Source of the DNA: Chrysopilus asiliformis
Lineage: Eukaryota > Arthropoda > Insecta > Diptera > Rhagionidae
DNA: 64,000 bases
Direction of reading: 5' to 3'
Assembly: GCA_964034945.1 (NCBI GenBank)
Contig: OZ035962.1
Coordinates: 7,577,789-7,641,788 of the forward strand
The position numbers were made by a program, and so were the translations under genes. Within the stretch, counting starts at the first letter, position 1. Every line of letters begins with the position of its first letter. Below are positions 1-9,790 of this stretch, piece by piece. The notes under the pieces were generated by a model that was not told the DNA's origin, searched no databases, and saw only the letters and a list, made by a program, of their open reading frames with translations.

Positions 1-311
1 CTAATACAGGACTGGAAAAAAGTGAATCTCAACCTCAATACGATCACCGTTTCCATCAGCAAAACAAAACAATCCGTGAGACCAAATTCAACGTGATATC
101 GGCTATCTCGTTGGTAGTTTTGTTAGCAGCATCATCAATTCATTTACAACCTTATGTAGATAGTTGGGAATAAGTTTTAGAATTTATTTTTTTTCTTTTT
201 CAAGTTTTTAGGCCACTACTAATGTGATAATTCGCTAAAGAAAATAGCACTTTGAATATATCAATAATACATGTAAAAGTTCATAAAGACTAACGAAAAA
301 TTTTTTTGTAA
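1..311. other. intergenic, nothing recognised
   Basis: AT-rich sequence to the left of the transposon end at about 312. I see no coding frame, RNA gene or repeat with definable ends. Confidence 0.5.
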
Positions 312-771
312 GCCATTGGAACACCCTATAGATCGATATTAACAGAAAATAAGACAATGTTTTTTGTAAAAAAAATTTGATTTCTTTATTGACTCATATT
401 ATTTGGCACATGGCAATTATGTTTAAAAGATAATATCGCTCAAATGTTCCCCAAGGCTTCGCGGCACACACCTCCATTCCATGGTCAAAATTTTTGATGA
501 CATCTCTGTATAATTGCTCCTCGATCCCACGAATATGCCTTTTTATCTCATCCTTCAACTGTTGAATTGTTGTTGGCTTATTGGTATAGACCTTACTCTT
601 GATATAAACCCACAGGAAAAAGTCCTAATTCGTCAAATGGCACGATCTTGGTGTCTAATTGACTTCGCTGTTACGAGAGAAGATGCAAGCTGGCAACTTC
701 TAATTCAATAAAGCCGTTATCGCATTAGCTGTGTGACATGTGGCGCCGTCCTGTTGAAACCACATGTTGTT
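312..771 (-). mobile_element. mariner/Tc1-type element, 3' half only
   Basis: The right-hand transposase fragment is followed, in minus-strand order, by a short 3' untranslated part and a probable terminal repeat end near 312-328 (minus strand reads GGGTGTTCCAATGG) next to a TA dinucleotide at 329-330. A GGGTGTTCC end beside TA fits Tc1/mariner elements of this group, which duplicate TA. I found no matching 5' end to the right, so the element is truncated. The limits are approximate. Confidence 0.6.
394..771 (-). pseudogene. mariner/Tc1 (IS630 superfamily) transposase, C-terminal fragment
   Basis: The minus-strand reading gives the C-terminal part of a DDE transposase. It starts at NMWFQQDGATCHTA, the family's conserved QQDGA.CHTA block holding the second catalytic aspartate. 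It continues through ISRN/PRSCHLT-like and DFFLW.Y.KSKVY blocks, then KP.TI.QLKDEI. The frame is broken by three in-frame stops (after ITALLN, before TPRSC and before DFFLW) and ends at a TGA at 394-396. The N-terminal DNA-binding half and first catalytic residue are absent. The fragment cannot make a transposase. Family assignment rests on the order and spacing of these blocks; the subgroup was not determined. Confidence 0.75.
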
Positions 772-1340
772 GGGTTAAAATTTTGGTTTTAAATACTTGT
801 TATATATTTGGAATCTACATATTGCGTAGAGTTTATATATTGCGTGGAGTCGCCGAATTTTCCAAGTTAGAGGTAGCTCCAGGAACTGCATCGTTCTAGT
901 ATCGTTCTACATGCAGAACGCGATATGTAGAGTAAGCTGCTTCCATCTATTGAGAACAAAGCAACTGGTCTCTGGAACAGTACCATTCTTGCACTAAAAT
1001 CTAATATAATCCAAAATGTATAAAAAATTGAGGCGCCTCCTTCTTGCTGCAGACCCCTCAATTAGCAAAAGGAAAATGCTAAAATAACCCTTATTTTTGT
1101 TTTACAATAGCAATGGTTTTTTTTTTTCAATTAGTCTAATAACACAATTTAACAGTCATTATCATTGTCCAGCCCGCGCATGCGAGTTTTATGACATCTG
1201 AACTTTATCTGCGGTTTTCTCGTTTACTGTTTTTTATATTCTCTTGATTATGACGCATAATAAAATCTATTCCAACGATAAAAAAAAAATCTGTATATGT
1301 TAAACGATATAAACAATAGCACATGTGACTATCTCACTCT
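772..1340. other. intergenic, nothing recognised
   Basis: Low-GC sequence between the transposase relic and the hairy promoter region. Short open frames on both strands have no recognisable family motifs. A direct duplication of roughly 20 bp around 'tatattgcgt' (820-845) is visible. Confidence 0.45.
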
Positions 1341-1720
1341 ATCATCAAAATTTGTTTTCTACCTGTATCAACCTGACTAACACCACAAACACAGCAATCC
1401 CCACCACCGAACCACCGAAATATCACACATCCGCTGATTACAGATCGGGGTAACGATATTTTTTACGGGAAATCACCAAAATCACAGCTCATCGACATTG
1501 GAAAAGCACGCGTTCTTATCCGAGACACTTACCCCCACCAGGCTCGAATTTAACACGATTGATGATCAGGGCCAGGCGCACGCCACACGTTATTTTCGCA
1601 AGTGTACAACAGCTCGCCGGCCGCTTTGCTCATTCAGAACGTCTGACGTCCACGATTGGCGCGATTGTGTGAGTGTGTTTACCTGGAATATCGAACATGT
1701 GAGATCGCATAACGTATGCT
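1341..1720 (+). promoter_or_regulatory. hairy upstream region
   Basis: More complex, GC-richer DNA just upstream of the proposed promoter. Visible words are CTACCTG at 1360-1366 (reverse of CAGGTAG, the Zelda early-embryo activator site in flies) and CACGCG at 1507-1512 (a sequence preferred by Hairy/HES repressors, so possible autoregulation). Single short words occur by chance, so these are candidates only. Another TTACCTG lies at 1732-1738, within the proposed leader or core promoter. Confidence 0.35.
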
Positions 1721-1727
1721 TATAAAG
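1721..1727 (+). promoter_or_regulatory. TATA box, probable hairy core promoter
   Basis: TATAAAG. The last ATG on the plus strand before the hairy start codon ends at 1718, three bases upstream, and no ATG follows for 694 bases. This is what a scanned 5' leader starting about 30 bases downstream (near 1750) would look like. An alternative initiator, TCAGTT at 2006-2011, would give a leader of about 405 nt. No transcript data are available to choose between them. Confidence 0.5.
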
Positions 1728-1749
1728 TAACTTACCTGACTCTCTACCT

Positions 1750-2412
1750 ACCTCTGGATACGCCTCTTCCGTCCCATCCATCGTAGCTCTCCTGGTACCA
1801 GACTAGTTGCACCAACTTCTGTGAGTCTTCGGCACTTTTGTATTGTGGGATTCCTGACTGATAGTGGAAACCTCTACTGCCTCCGTTGTCCCTTTTCCCG
1901 CGTCCAATAACAAATAACGAACCACACAGATTTCCAACTCAGCGCGGAACCACATACGACAAACAGCAGTCAGAAGCAGTAGACCAACCACTAGTGCCAG
2001 AAGATTCAGTTTGAGCCAAGCTAGTCTACTAGGAGGTGCTTCTGCGAGCAGATTTACGATCAGAGTAGCACCAACGTTCGAACGGTGAAGACGTGCATTA
2101 GTCGTTGGAGCAGAAAACGCAAATAACGGAAAGAGTTTTGAATTCGTTCACAAGTATTTTGTGAATAGTGATAAAGTTTTGTATTTTTTTTTCTTCTAAG
2201 TGGTTCTTACTAAATAGTTGATCGGGAACATTTATCGCAGCATCAAGGATAAAGTGAGAGTTAAGTGATCAAAAATTAGATCCATTGTTTTTAAATCCTG
2301 CGCAAGTGACAGAAGTGACAAGAGAAGATTTTGTTTTAATTCAAAGATTACACTTGAAGTTTTTTGTGACTTTCATTTGGATTAAGTGTATTAAAAAACT
2401 CAAATCGAAAAT
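1750..2412 (+). other. hairy 5' untranslated leader (inferred)
   Basis: ATG-free tract leading to the start codon. Its second half is rich in AAGTGA-like words (2225-2330), common in insect leaders. No splice donor/acceptor pair is needed to connect it to the coding exon. The upstream limit is inferred from the TATA box. An initiator-like TCAGTT at 2006-2011 is an alternative start. Confidence 0.5.
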
Positions 2413-2526
2413 ATGAAAATGGTAACTGGAATTGGAGCAGTTTCCGGAAATCAACCCTCAGGAATGGGGTCAAATGCGCCTGGCGCACAAATTCCTCACA
2501 AGGAGCCAGTAAAAAGTGATCGTCGG
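2413..2526 (+). CDS. h: hairy coding exon 1
   Basis: Codes for residues 1-38, ending ...KSDRR, then the donor GTGAGT. The divergent N-terminus (Gly-, Asn- and Pro-rich) leads directly into the basic region. The splice after KSDRR, before SNKP, is the position I recall for fly hairy. Confidence 0.92.
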
Positions 2527-5500
2527 GTGAGTTTCAAAACACTTCGAAATTTAAATATTTTGAAACATTATTGTCTGCTGTTATTGAAACCATTTATAGA
2601 TCTTAGAGTCGTGATGCAAATTAAATTAATTTTTTTTCCATTCTCTCGGCACTGATCAGTGATCCACGTGCCTAATTAATTAAACCTATTACCATTCAAA
2701 ATTCACGGTGTTTTTTTCCACAAAAACACCTTATGCGAAAACGTGATCTTTTGTAATTTTCCTATTCAAAAATGATTTTCCGTCTGACCACGAATTACGT
2801 TAAGGTTGGGTAGATTTAGACATTCAACACTCTACTCGTAAATAGAAAAAAATTAAGGTAATTTGGTCACTTTCAGTTACTATCTCTGCGATATGAGGCA
2901 CGAGGCTGTAGCAACTAGTATTTAAACGATTCAACAAACATCGTGTATAGTGACATGGTGAAAATTTTCCTTGTTCCCACAAAACGCTGATAAGAAGTAA
3001 AAAAATAGTGTTAATTGGAAAAATAATCGTCATAGCAAAACTTATTGCAATTTGGAAGGCATTAGATTGCTTTGGATTGTTTTATAATTATATGACGTCC
3101 CTTGATTTTGCCGATAAAAATTGCAAATTTTCAACTTTTACAAAGGATACAATTTTTTTTCCTTTTAAAAATTTGCTTTATAAAAGTTTAACATATTTTT
3201 TAAAAAAATAATAATACCCCCTTGGAAATGCCAATTTCCCAGACATTTCCCAACCAAGAAAAACTCTTTTTAGCGGCAAAAAAAATATTAAAAACTCATA
3301 ATCGTTCCCAAAGCAAACTAGCTTTAAAAATGGAACTGAAACATATTTTATTAAAGACCGATTTCGCCGTCGGCATTTTAGTTCGTATTTTTTTCAATTA
3401 AATTTTTTTTTAATTCTTGACGCAAAAACAGAGGCCTGATATTACAATGTAAAAAAAACTTCAAGAACTAAAGTTTCAAAAAAATCACGAAATAAAAAAA
3501 GGTAGGAGAATTTTCTGCATTTCAATTACCCAAGTGTTTGCTCAACTGACAGATTGTCAAAAGATTTCAATATTCTAGTCCTAATCCTCTCACATTAGTC
3601 GACACTTTTTCTAAAATGAAAAGCGTATTAAACCTACGTACATCCATTTTTGCAACTTCCTACAAAACTGATGCCTTAACAGACAACCTTACTCAAATAT
3701 CTATCCCATGAATCCCCTACCATTTATCGACTTCCATGGGCAGCAATGTTGAAAAATAAACCCGCATCCAATTTTGTCCATCGACTGATTCCTGCCAATT
3801 TGTCGATTCAATCCAAAAATTAAACGACTTTACGCCTAGCCAGAGCCACCACCCACTTATCCTTACGAGAAAATTCGAGATCCAAACCAAAAAAAAAGAA
3901 GAAAAAAAACAAGTGAGACCCAATTGATCGCGATTTCGCTCCCACAATCCACATTGACTGAGTCCCACGTGAAGACATACAAATATATCGACTCTCCTCC
4001 GTAGAATCGCGTGCATTTCATTTTCCTTGAACGTGTTGAACAAACCGGGTAAATGTTAATCAGTAATCAGGCATTCACTCCGAAAACAAAACTCCCATGG
4101 GATACCATTTTCGTCTGCACCAAACTTGTTACAACCTATCGACAAGACAATTTCCTAATATAAAACAAAACCCAAAAAAACTACTCTTTTTTAGGTTGGC
4201 GCGTGGATAAAAAAAATGTGGCTAGATTTACATACTACTATAACTAATTTCCCAATCGAGTTTCGCGTTTAAAGTTTGATAAGTTGCTTGATCTGATTTC
4301 AGCAAACGCGCAAAAATGCCCATCCATCCCATACTCGAAAATCCACTATAGACACCAAACTTCCCACAGAACTTATTAGTTGAGTAGTGCAGTAACACAT
4401 AGTCTGGTGATCGCCATCTCGTCCGTCATCCATTGTAGTAGGCGCGAATGATCGCGGATCACTTCATGGCTGGCGGCGGATCGTGTGAATGTTTTCAGCG
4501 ATTTAGTTGGGAGGCAGTTATCTCACTATAGCCTCATTGTCGTTAATAGCGATCAAGCAATTTTATGTTGCCTTGTAAGTACCAGCTTTTCGCGTGGTAC
4601 TCCTCGATCCCTCTTCAAACAGATCCCATATTAATGTCATTCCAGACAGAGAAGAATATGACAACCGCACGACATCAATTTCGAAAATATTATCAATTCC
4701 AACAATATAACGCAGATAGACTTCGCGTGATCCGACTGATGTTGTGGGATCATATGTGGTTTATGTAGAGATGACATTTTTGAGGTACATCGATGCTGGC
4801 GGTGGCGTCGGTGGTAAACAATTCACCTTTTTCGCGTCAAAGACATGTAGAACCCACTATCAAATCCAGTCGATTCACAGACAGACTTAATCTAATGCAA
4901 GTCACTCACTTATTATTCAAATCGACCGCATATGACACTAAAAGTCCTGCATTAATTGACAAAGCGTACCACAAGAAAAATCCAACATAGTTGTTAAACT
5001 CAGCAGTGGGCATTTGTGCTGTACATCCAACTACTATTTCTGCCTATCTGTCTGCCTTCGCTTCCAACATATCCATATCTCTGTGTGGTAGCTTCAATAA
5101 TTTTAAAAATAATCACGAAATGCGAATGGCGACAAAGTCGTCGCATTGACTAGAGTGACAGCCACACAATATTATCGCCTTCCGACCATATAGAAAATAT
5201 GTCGGTCATTACGCCAACCTAACAACTCTTGTCAGAGTGAATAGGGGTTTACAGGGCGCACGTATCTAACTCGGGTCCAAATTCTGTCAACTCGCTGCTT
5301 GCTTATGGACGAATTTGGATGTACGATCACTTAAAGTGGTGAATTAGCATTTGCAAGATCACTCCTACTAAATAACTTAATGTACAATTTAGGTATATTT
5401 GATTGCCATTGATTGCCTACCTTCATTCATGCGCAACTTATTTATGTATTTACGATCCGTCAATGGATCTTCTTCCAGAGCACACAATCTGTCGATCGTT

Positions 5501-7160
5501 GCCGTCATTCTCATAGTCATTAAAGACAGGCTACTTTAGCAATCGATCGGATGGCGATCACCACACGCACGCGATCGCCCGCGCTCGAAAAATATTTTGG
5601 CAATTGTCCATTATTCGTGTTGTCTGTACGACTTCCAACTTTGTCGGCGATTTAGTTTTTGGGAGCTCCCAAATTAAGTGCATACCAAAGCGACCGTCCG
5701 ACGACAATATGACGGTGACAAGTCGCTTTGTGTTGTAGGCATTTAAAACTATACGCTGAAGCCAATAAATGAAGGCAAAGGCGTTTTTTTCAATACTCCT
5801 CTTCATACCGAAAATACTTTTGACAGAGTGGCGTGGCCTCCGGTTTTGGGGAAAGGAAGAAGGTGGTGGCACTCATTACAGCGCGTGATATTCTGTTCAG
5901 CAAGCCATGTATGGTCATAACAGTCAGACAATGTCAAATGTTAATTATTTTAACGTTAATTTTAGCCTTTTATTCGAAACGCAGAAAATAATTAGTTGTT
6001 TTTCCCTTTTTTACAGTCCAACAAACCGATTATGGAGAAGAGGCGGCGGGCGCGAATAAACAATTGTCTTAATGAGCTAAAGACACTCATTCTAGATGCC
6101 ACCAAAAAAGACGTGAGTATTTTTTTTTTGTATAAAGAATTTTAAATAAAGAATTTTGTATAATAGAAATGTTCAAAGCATGAGATTTCTGATGAATAAC
6201 ACCTTCTGACACGAATCGATTTATGTCTGTCCGTTCATATGTTTTATATGCTAATTTTCCAAAAGCAAAATTTAAAAAAATATAACATAATTAATTCAAA
6301 TTCTTTTTTTCTTCTAATTACAGCCAGCTCGTCATTCAAAGCTAGAAAAGGCAGACATTTTGGAAAAGACTGTGAAACACTTGCAGGAACTGCAGAGGCA
6401 GCAAGCCGTAATGTCCCAAGCAGCCGATCCAAAAGTCATCAACAAGTTCAAAGCCGGATTCACAGAATGTGCGAACGAAGTAAGTCGATTCCCAGGCCTA
6501 GAACCCGCGTTAAAAAGACGTTTACTTCAACATCTCAGCAACTGCATTAACGGGGTCAAATCCGAATTGCAGCAGCACAGAAACGCGACTCCCCCGCAGC
6601 CAATCCAGCCAGTTCAAGTACACATGTTGCCATCGCCACCAAGTTCTCCCGAACAGGATCAGCACATGATCCAATCTCCCCCACAGATCCAAGCAACAGT
6701 CAACGGGTACTTCCTGTCCAACGGCGTTCAAGTGATACCAACCAAGCTACCAAATGGAAACATCGCCCTCGTCCTTCCACAAAGCATACCTCAGGCAACC
6801 CAAATGCCAATGCTTGTTCCCATTCCCAGCCGAACATCCTCAACTGGTTCGGCTGCGTCAACAGCATCATCCGGCTATGAACGCGTCTCCCGCGAGCACA
6901 ACATCTCCCCAAATCTCTACGCCCCACCAAGCCCCGCCAATTCCTACGAAGCCATGGACTGCAAACCGTCGGTCATCCATCATACCACCTCTCCGTCACC
7001 ATCTCATCAGTACCACCACTACCACCACCACCAGCAGCAACAGCAAAACCAACACCCGCAACACCACGTTCAGCAATGCTACAGCCCTGGGCCTGCACCC
7101 TTATCGCTCGTGATGAAGAAAACCAACAAAGATGAGGACCAACCGTGGCGACCGTGGTGA
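2413..7160 (+). CDS. h: Hairy, bHLH-Orange transcriptional repressor (three coding exons)
   Basis: Coding exons are 2413-2526, 6017-6112 and 6324-7160, with GT-AG introns, both phase 0, giving 348 residues. The Hairy/E(spl)/HES family binds DNA as dimers at N-box, C-box and related sites and represses transcription in the nucleus; in flies h is a primary pair-rule gene and limits sensory bristle formation. Visible features: basic region from about residue 36 with the family's proline (P42) in EKRRRARIN; helix-loop-helix to about 97; Orange domain about 106-147; PSPPSSP at 173-179; [16 protein letters not shown] block at 198-215; His/Gln-rich run at 298-321; PLSLV at 329-333 (CtBP contact in fly Hairy); terminal WRPW at 345-348 (Groucho contact). 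The second ATG (2419, context AAAATGG) aligns with the fly start MVTG and has the better context, so the protein may begin two residues later. Length is close to fly Hairy. No defects seen. Confidence 0.97.
2527..6016 (+). other. hairy intron 1 (3.49 kb)
   Basis: Donor GTGAGT at 2527 and acceptor TTTTTTACAG ending at 6016. The 5' part (2527-4300) is AT-rich and without recognisable elements. The 3' half holds the complex GATC-rich island listed separately. A minus-strand open frame at 5558-5872 has no family motifs and no sign of being a gene. A large first intron can carry enhancers, but that is inference here. Confidence 0.85.
4380..5880. promoter_or_regulatory. candidate regulatory island in hairy intron 1
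   Basis: The sequence changes from AT-rich, simple DNA to higher-complexity DNA with more GC. By eye it has about 15 or more GATC words in 1.5 kb, several as CGATC/GATCG (4410, 4452-4460, 5325, 5490-5560, 5570). There are no coding blocks and no transposon ends. Such islands recur across the window and look like enhancer DNA, but no factor is assigned. Confidence 0.3.
6017..6112 (+). CDS. h: hairy coding exon 2 (basic region and helix 1)
   Basis: Codes for residues 39-70 ([16 protein letters not shown] to DATKKD): the basic DNA-contact region with the HES-type proline, helix 1 and part of the loop. Acceptor is TTACAG, donor GTGAGT, phase 0 at both ends, 32 codons. It was too short to stand out as an open frame and was found by joining the splice sites. 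Residues match fly Hairy as I recall it throughout this exon. Confidence 0.95.
6113..6323 (+). other. hairy intron 2 (211 bp)
   Basis: Short AT-rich intron, GTGAGT donor and pyrimidine-rich CTTCTAATTACAG acceptor; CTAAT just upstream of the acceptor is a plausible branch point. The open frames called through it read across the splice site and are not genes. Confidence 0.9.
6324..7160 (+). CDS. h: hairy coding exon 3 (helix 2 to WRPW)
   Basis: Codes for residues 71-348, beginning [17 protein letters not shown] and ending WRPW then TGA at 7158-7160. Contains helix 2, the Orange domain, the Pro/Ser/Gln-rich repression region and the co-repressor motifs. The sequence [11 protein letters not shown] near 250-260 matches a conserved Hairy block. 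Overlapping frames on both strands are shadows of this GC-richer exon. Confidence 0.96.
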   Translation, partial: PARHSKLEKADILEKTVKHLQELQRQQAVMSQAADPKVINKFKAGFTECANEVSRFPGLEPALKRRLLQHLSNCINGVKSELQQHRNATPPQPIQPVQVHMLPSPPSSPEQDQHMIQSPPQIQATVNGYFLSNGVQVIPTKLPNGNIALVLPQSIPQATQMPMLVPIPSRTSSTGSAASTASSGYERVSREHNISPNLYAPPSPANSYEAMDCKPSVIHHTTSPSPSHQYHHYHHHQQQQQNQHPQHHVQQCYSPGPAPLSLVMKKTNKDEDQPWRPW

Positions 7161-7934
7161 AAATCCCATACGAAACGACGCATCAAATTACAAAAGCGTG
7201 ACTGGCTGCTAAATTAAGTTACTTAAATAGCGTATAGTACTAATGGTCGACTAGGAAACAAACAAGAAGACGAAACAATAGTGAAAAACAAAATATACGG
7301 AGCGAAATACCAAGCTCAAAAACAGTGTAGACACCTGAAATCAATTGAGTTTTCACACGAATTCCGTATCGCCGTGAGTCACGAGGTCAATTTCACAATT
7401 GCGGGCATAAACCAACGATAGTCGCGTCAATGGCAGACCAAAAAATATTTATATAGAAAAATGCCAAAAACAAAAATCAACAGTGCTCATGCGCATACCA
7501 CTTAAGACCAATTAAGCCTCGATGTGCGTCAATTCGGAGATTGGCACTGCGCGAATGGTAATGGTGGCGCGCGGCGGCGCTCTCTGGGGATTTCAAAGAA
7601 CTTGCCCGACCACAAAAATAAGCTCAAAGTTCGCTGAAAACCAAATTAATTCAATTCGATGAGCACCGATATTGAATTCTTTTGAATTCGGCAGCTACAA
7701 TCTAAGCCAAGTCAGCGTTGGAATGAGAGACCGGCCACAGTCTGACCCAATTAAAATGCCATAAAGAAACCAACGTAATCGGGACATCACAAATAATCCC
7801 ACGACGATGTCGCTTTGGTTTCGTCGCGATTGATCTTTACTGATAGCGAAATTATTTTTCAGCCGTGGTATTTAGCGCAAATATTTCAACATTAAATAGA
7901 TTCTATGTGCAAAAAACGGGCAACTGATAGAAGT

Positions 7935-8034
7935 GTCTTACAGATTTACTTTTGACATCTGTTGCAATAGAAGCACCCAAAAAAGTCTTACGGATTTAGT
8001 TGTGACATTCGGCTTAACAAAATCACCCAAATTA
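7935..8034 (+). repeat. 50-bp tandem duplication in hairy 3' UTR
   Basis: Two diverged copies with an exact 50-bp offset: GTCTTACAGATTTA ... CACCCAA (7935-7980) and GTCTTACGGATTTA ... CACCCAA (7985-8030). Conserved parts are the start, the TGACAT core and the CACCCAA end. It may be a duplicated regulatory site or a plain slippage product. Confidence 0.7.
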
Positions 8035-8304
8035 GCATTCAAACGTAAGCCAACGCGCACTTAGAGCTTCTTCTATTAGGGATTCGAGGTGAAAATTAGT
8101 GGTAAAGTTAAATTCATCAACATTTTCAAAAAAACGTGGCATGCTATCGGGATTCCAACCCGCCACGCGGCTCCCAAAATTAAAAATATGTATCAGGAAT
8201 TACAGTCTTCTAGCGATTAAAAAATTCAAATAAAAAAACTTAAAAAATGCTGTGAAATTACTTAAGGTTAAAATATTGCAAACAAATGAATATGCAAAGT
8301 GATT

Positions 8305-8312
8305 TGTAAATA
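8305..8312 (+). promoter_or_regulatory. Pumilio-type site in 3' UTR
   Basis: TGTAAATA fits the UGUANAUA consensus bound by Pumilio/PUF repressors. It overlaps an AATAAA signal at 8309, so part of the match may reflect poly(A) signal sequence. Confidence 0.4.
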
Positions 8313-8391
8313 AAATATGTAATTTTATATTAAGTTAGTTCGTCTATTTTTACCTTAAAAATGCCAGAATTAAATATAGATTTTTTTAGGT

Positions 8392-8398
8392 AGCTTTA
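8392..8398 (+). promoter_or_regulatory. Brd box in hairy 3' UTR
   Basis: AGCTTTA is the Bearded box found in 3' UTRs of fly Notch-pathway genes and E(spl) bHLH repressors, where it is a target of miR-4/miR-79-class microRNAs. It lies 53 bases before a GY box, a pairing typical of this gene class. Confidence 0.55.
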
Positions 8399-8436
8399 AG
8401 CAAACTGAAGGTGTGTAATATATGCCTCAAAGTGCG

Positions 8437-8459
8437 ACAATGGTCACGAATGTCTTCCA
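8437..8459 (+). promoter_or_regulatory. miR-7 target site (GY box) in hairy 3' UTR
   Basis: GTCTTCCA at 8452-8459 is a full match to the miR-7 seed plus an A opposite position 1. Upstream TCAC (8444-8447) and ACAA (8437-8440) can also pair with the 3' part of miR-7, giving a bulged duplex. hairy is a classic conserved miR-7 target in flies, so position, seed and supplementary pairing agree. Confidence 0.8.
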
Positions 8460-8477
8460 ATCGATTGTAAAGTTGTT

Positions 8478-8487
8478 TGTAAATAAA
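8478..8487 (+). promoter_or_regulatory. Pumilio-type site overlapping poly(A) signal
   Basis: TGTAAATA at 8478-8485 overlaps AATAAA at 8482-8487. This is the first poly(A) signal after the miR-7 and Brd sites and a likely proximal 3' end. Confidence 0.45.
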
Positions 8488-8810
8488 AAATATATTTTTC
8501 ATTATCTAAAATTTGAAATAAAATATTTTTACAAAAAATATATTTTTTATACAAAAATCTTTGTTCTAAGTAAAAAGTCCTACAATTAATTTTAATAACA
8601 GTTTTTAGTATTATAACATTCGTATGTAAATTGAAATGATGTGTATATTAATTAAGGAAATCAATTTGAGTTGTTTTAAATATTTCATACATAATTTATT
8701 TGATTATTGTAAAGATTGTAGGTTTAACTACAAAATATTTGTGAATTAGAGTTAAGGAAAAACAACAAAGAGTTTTCGAAAAAAAATCCCAAAAAAAAAC
8801 ACATTAAGAA

Positions 8811-8816
8811 AATAAA
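8811..8816 (+). promoter_or_regulatory. distal poly(A) signal of hairy
   Basis: AATAAA in an A-rich context followed about 25 bases later by a T-rich downstream element. The next feature to the right is a transposon, so this is the last credible 3' end for the gene. Confidence 0.45.
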
Positions 8817-8888
8817 AAATCTTTGAAATTTAAATTATTTGTCTTTTATTTAAAAATGATTTTTCTAGGAAAAAAAGACTTTTTTTAG

Positions 8889-9790
8889 TAGGGTGGGAGC
8901 GGGCATGTTGAATTACTTTTTAGAATTTAGGTTGTAGCGCGCACATAAAGTCACATATCGCTCCAATGGTTAAGCCATTCGATAGAGTGATACCTTGACT
9001 ACATTTCATAGAAGAACTTTTTTTTAAAATGTTTTATTAACTGGCCTTCAGGTCAATTTAAAGGGTGATTCAACATGCCCGCCGATTTACAAGTGGTGCG
9101 GGTAAGATGAATAACTGTAATTTTCCATACATTTTCCATACTTAAGAATGAAAAAACGTTATTTTTAAGTATTTTATTAAGTAAAAATTTTAAATATACA
9201 CTGCATAATGTAAATATGAAAAAACAATGAAATTTACGATGTAGTTAATCGCTTTTTTCATTTTTTTTTATTGTCCAATTTTTGATTGTTTTCCTGCTGC
9301 GTTTTTATAAAAAATGTAAAAAATCATCAAGAAACAAACAAAAATTGATAAAAGAACAAGGGAAATGTGAAACAAACGTCAAAAAAACAAAAAATACGTA
9401 AGAAAAAAATGATTCAACTTTCCCGCCAAGCCGTTATTCAACTTACCCGCAACCCACTTTTTTGATATTTTCTCTTAGAAAAATCACAAAAACAATAAAT
9501 TTGAGGTTTTTTTTATTCTAGAGGTGTTACACAACACTTTTAATACAAAAAATTTCCAGATTGACAAAAATTTGTATGAGAAATGGGTAAATCACTGTAT
9601 AGTCTAATATTTACTTTTAGAGCCAAAAACACACATATTCCTGTCACTTACGATATAAATAAGGTATCGCTCTCAAAATTTTATGGCAAGTAGAGGACAT
9701 TAATACTACCAATATACTAAAATTTCAAAAAAATTGACTGGATAGTTTTTTTAAATTTGGCGATAATTCAACATGTCCGCTCCTACCCTA
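8889..9790. mobile_element. 898-bp TA-flanked MITE
   Basis: Inverted termini GGGTGGGAGCGGGCATGTTG at 8891 and its near-complement ending at 9788 (CAACATGTCCGCTCCTACCC) share about 18 of 20 bases and are each flanked by TA (8889-8890, 9789-9790). Internal copies of the TCAAC.T.CCCGC theme occur near 9070-9110 and 9410-9450. No transposase frame. TA duplication suggests a Tc1/mariner-type mobiliser, but the family is unassigned. Confidence 0.7.

Larger units (their letters stand above)
7161..8840 (+). other. hairy 3' untranslated region (inferred extent)
   Basis: Non-coding sequence after the stop codon, becoming very AT-rich after 8200. Poly(A) signals AATAAA occur at 8309-8314, 8482-8487 and 8811-8816. 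The regulatory sites at 8392-8459 imply that the main transcript runs at least to the 8482 signal. The 8811 signal is followed by a T/GT-rich stretch (8838-8852), making an end near 8835-8840 plausible. In flies hairy mRNA is short-lived and localised; I could not identify a localisation element. Confidence 0.6.

Noticed and set aside
6239..6550. 103-codon frame through hairy intron 2 and exon 3
   Set aside because: Runs across the splice acceptor in the wrong frame; shadow of the real exon.
6754..7113. 119-codon plus-strand frame overlapping hairy exon 3
   Set aside because: Shifted frame within the hairy exon; peptide is Thr/Ser/Pro/His low complexity produced by the His/Gln codons. Hairy reading is conserved, this one is not recognisable.
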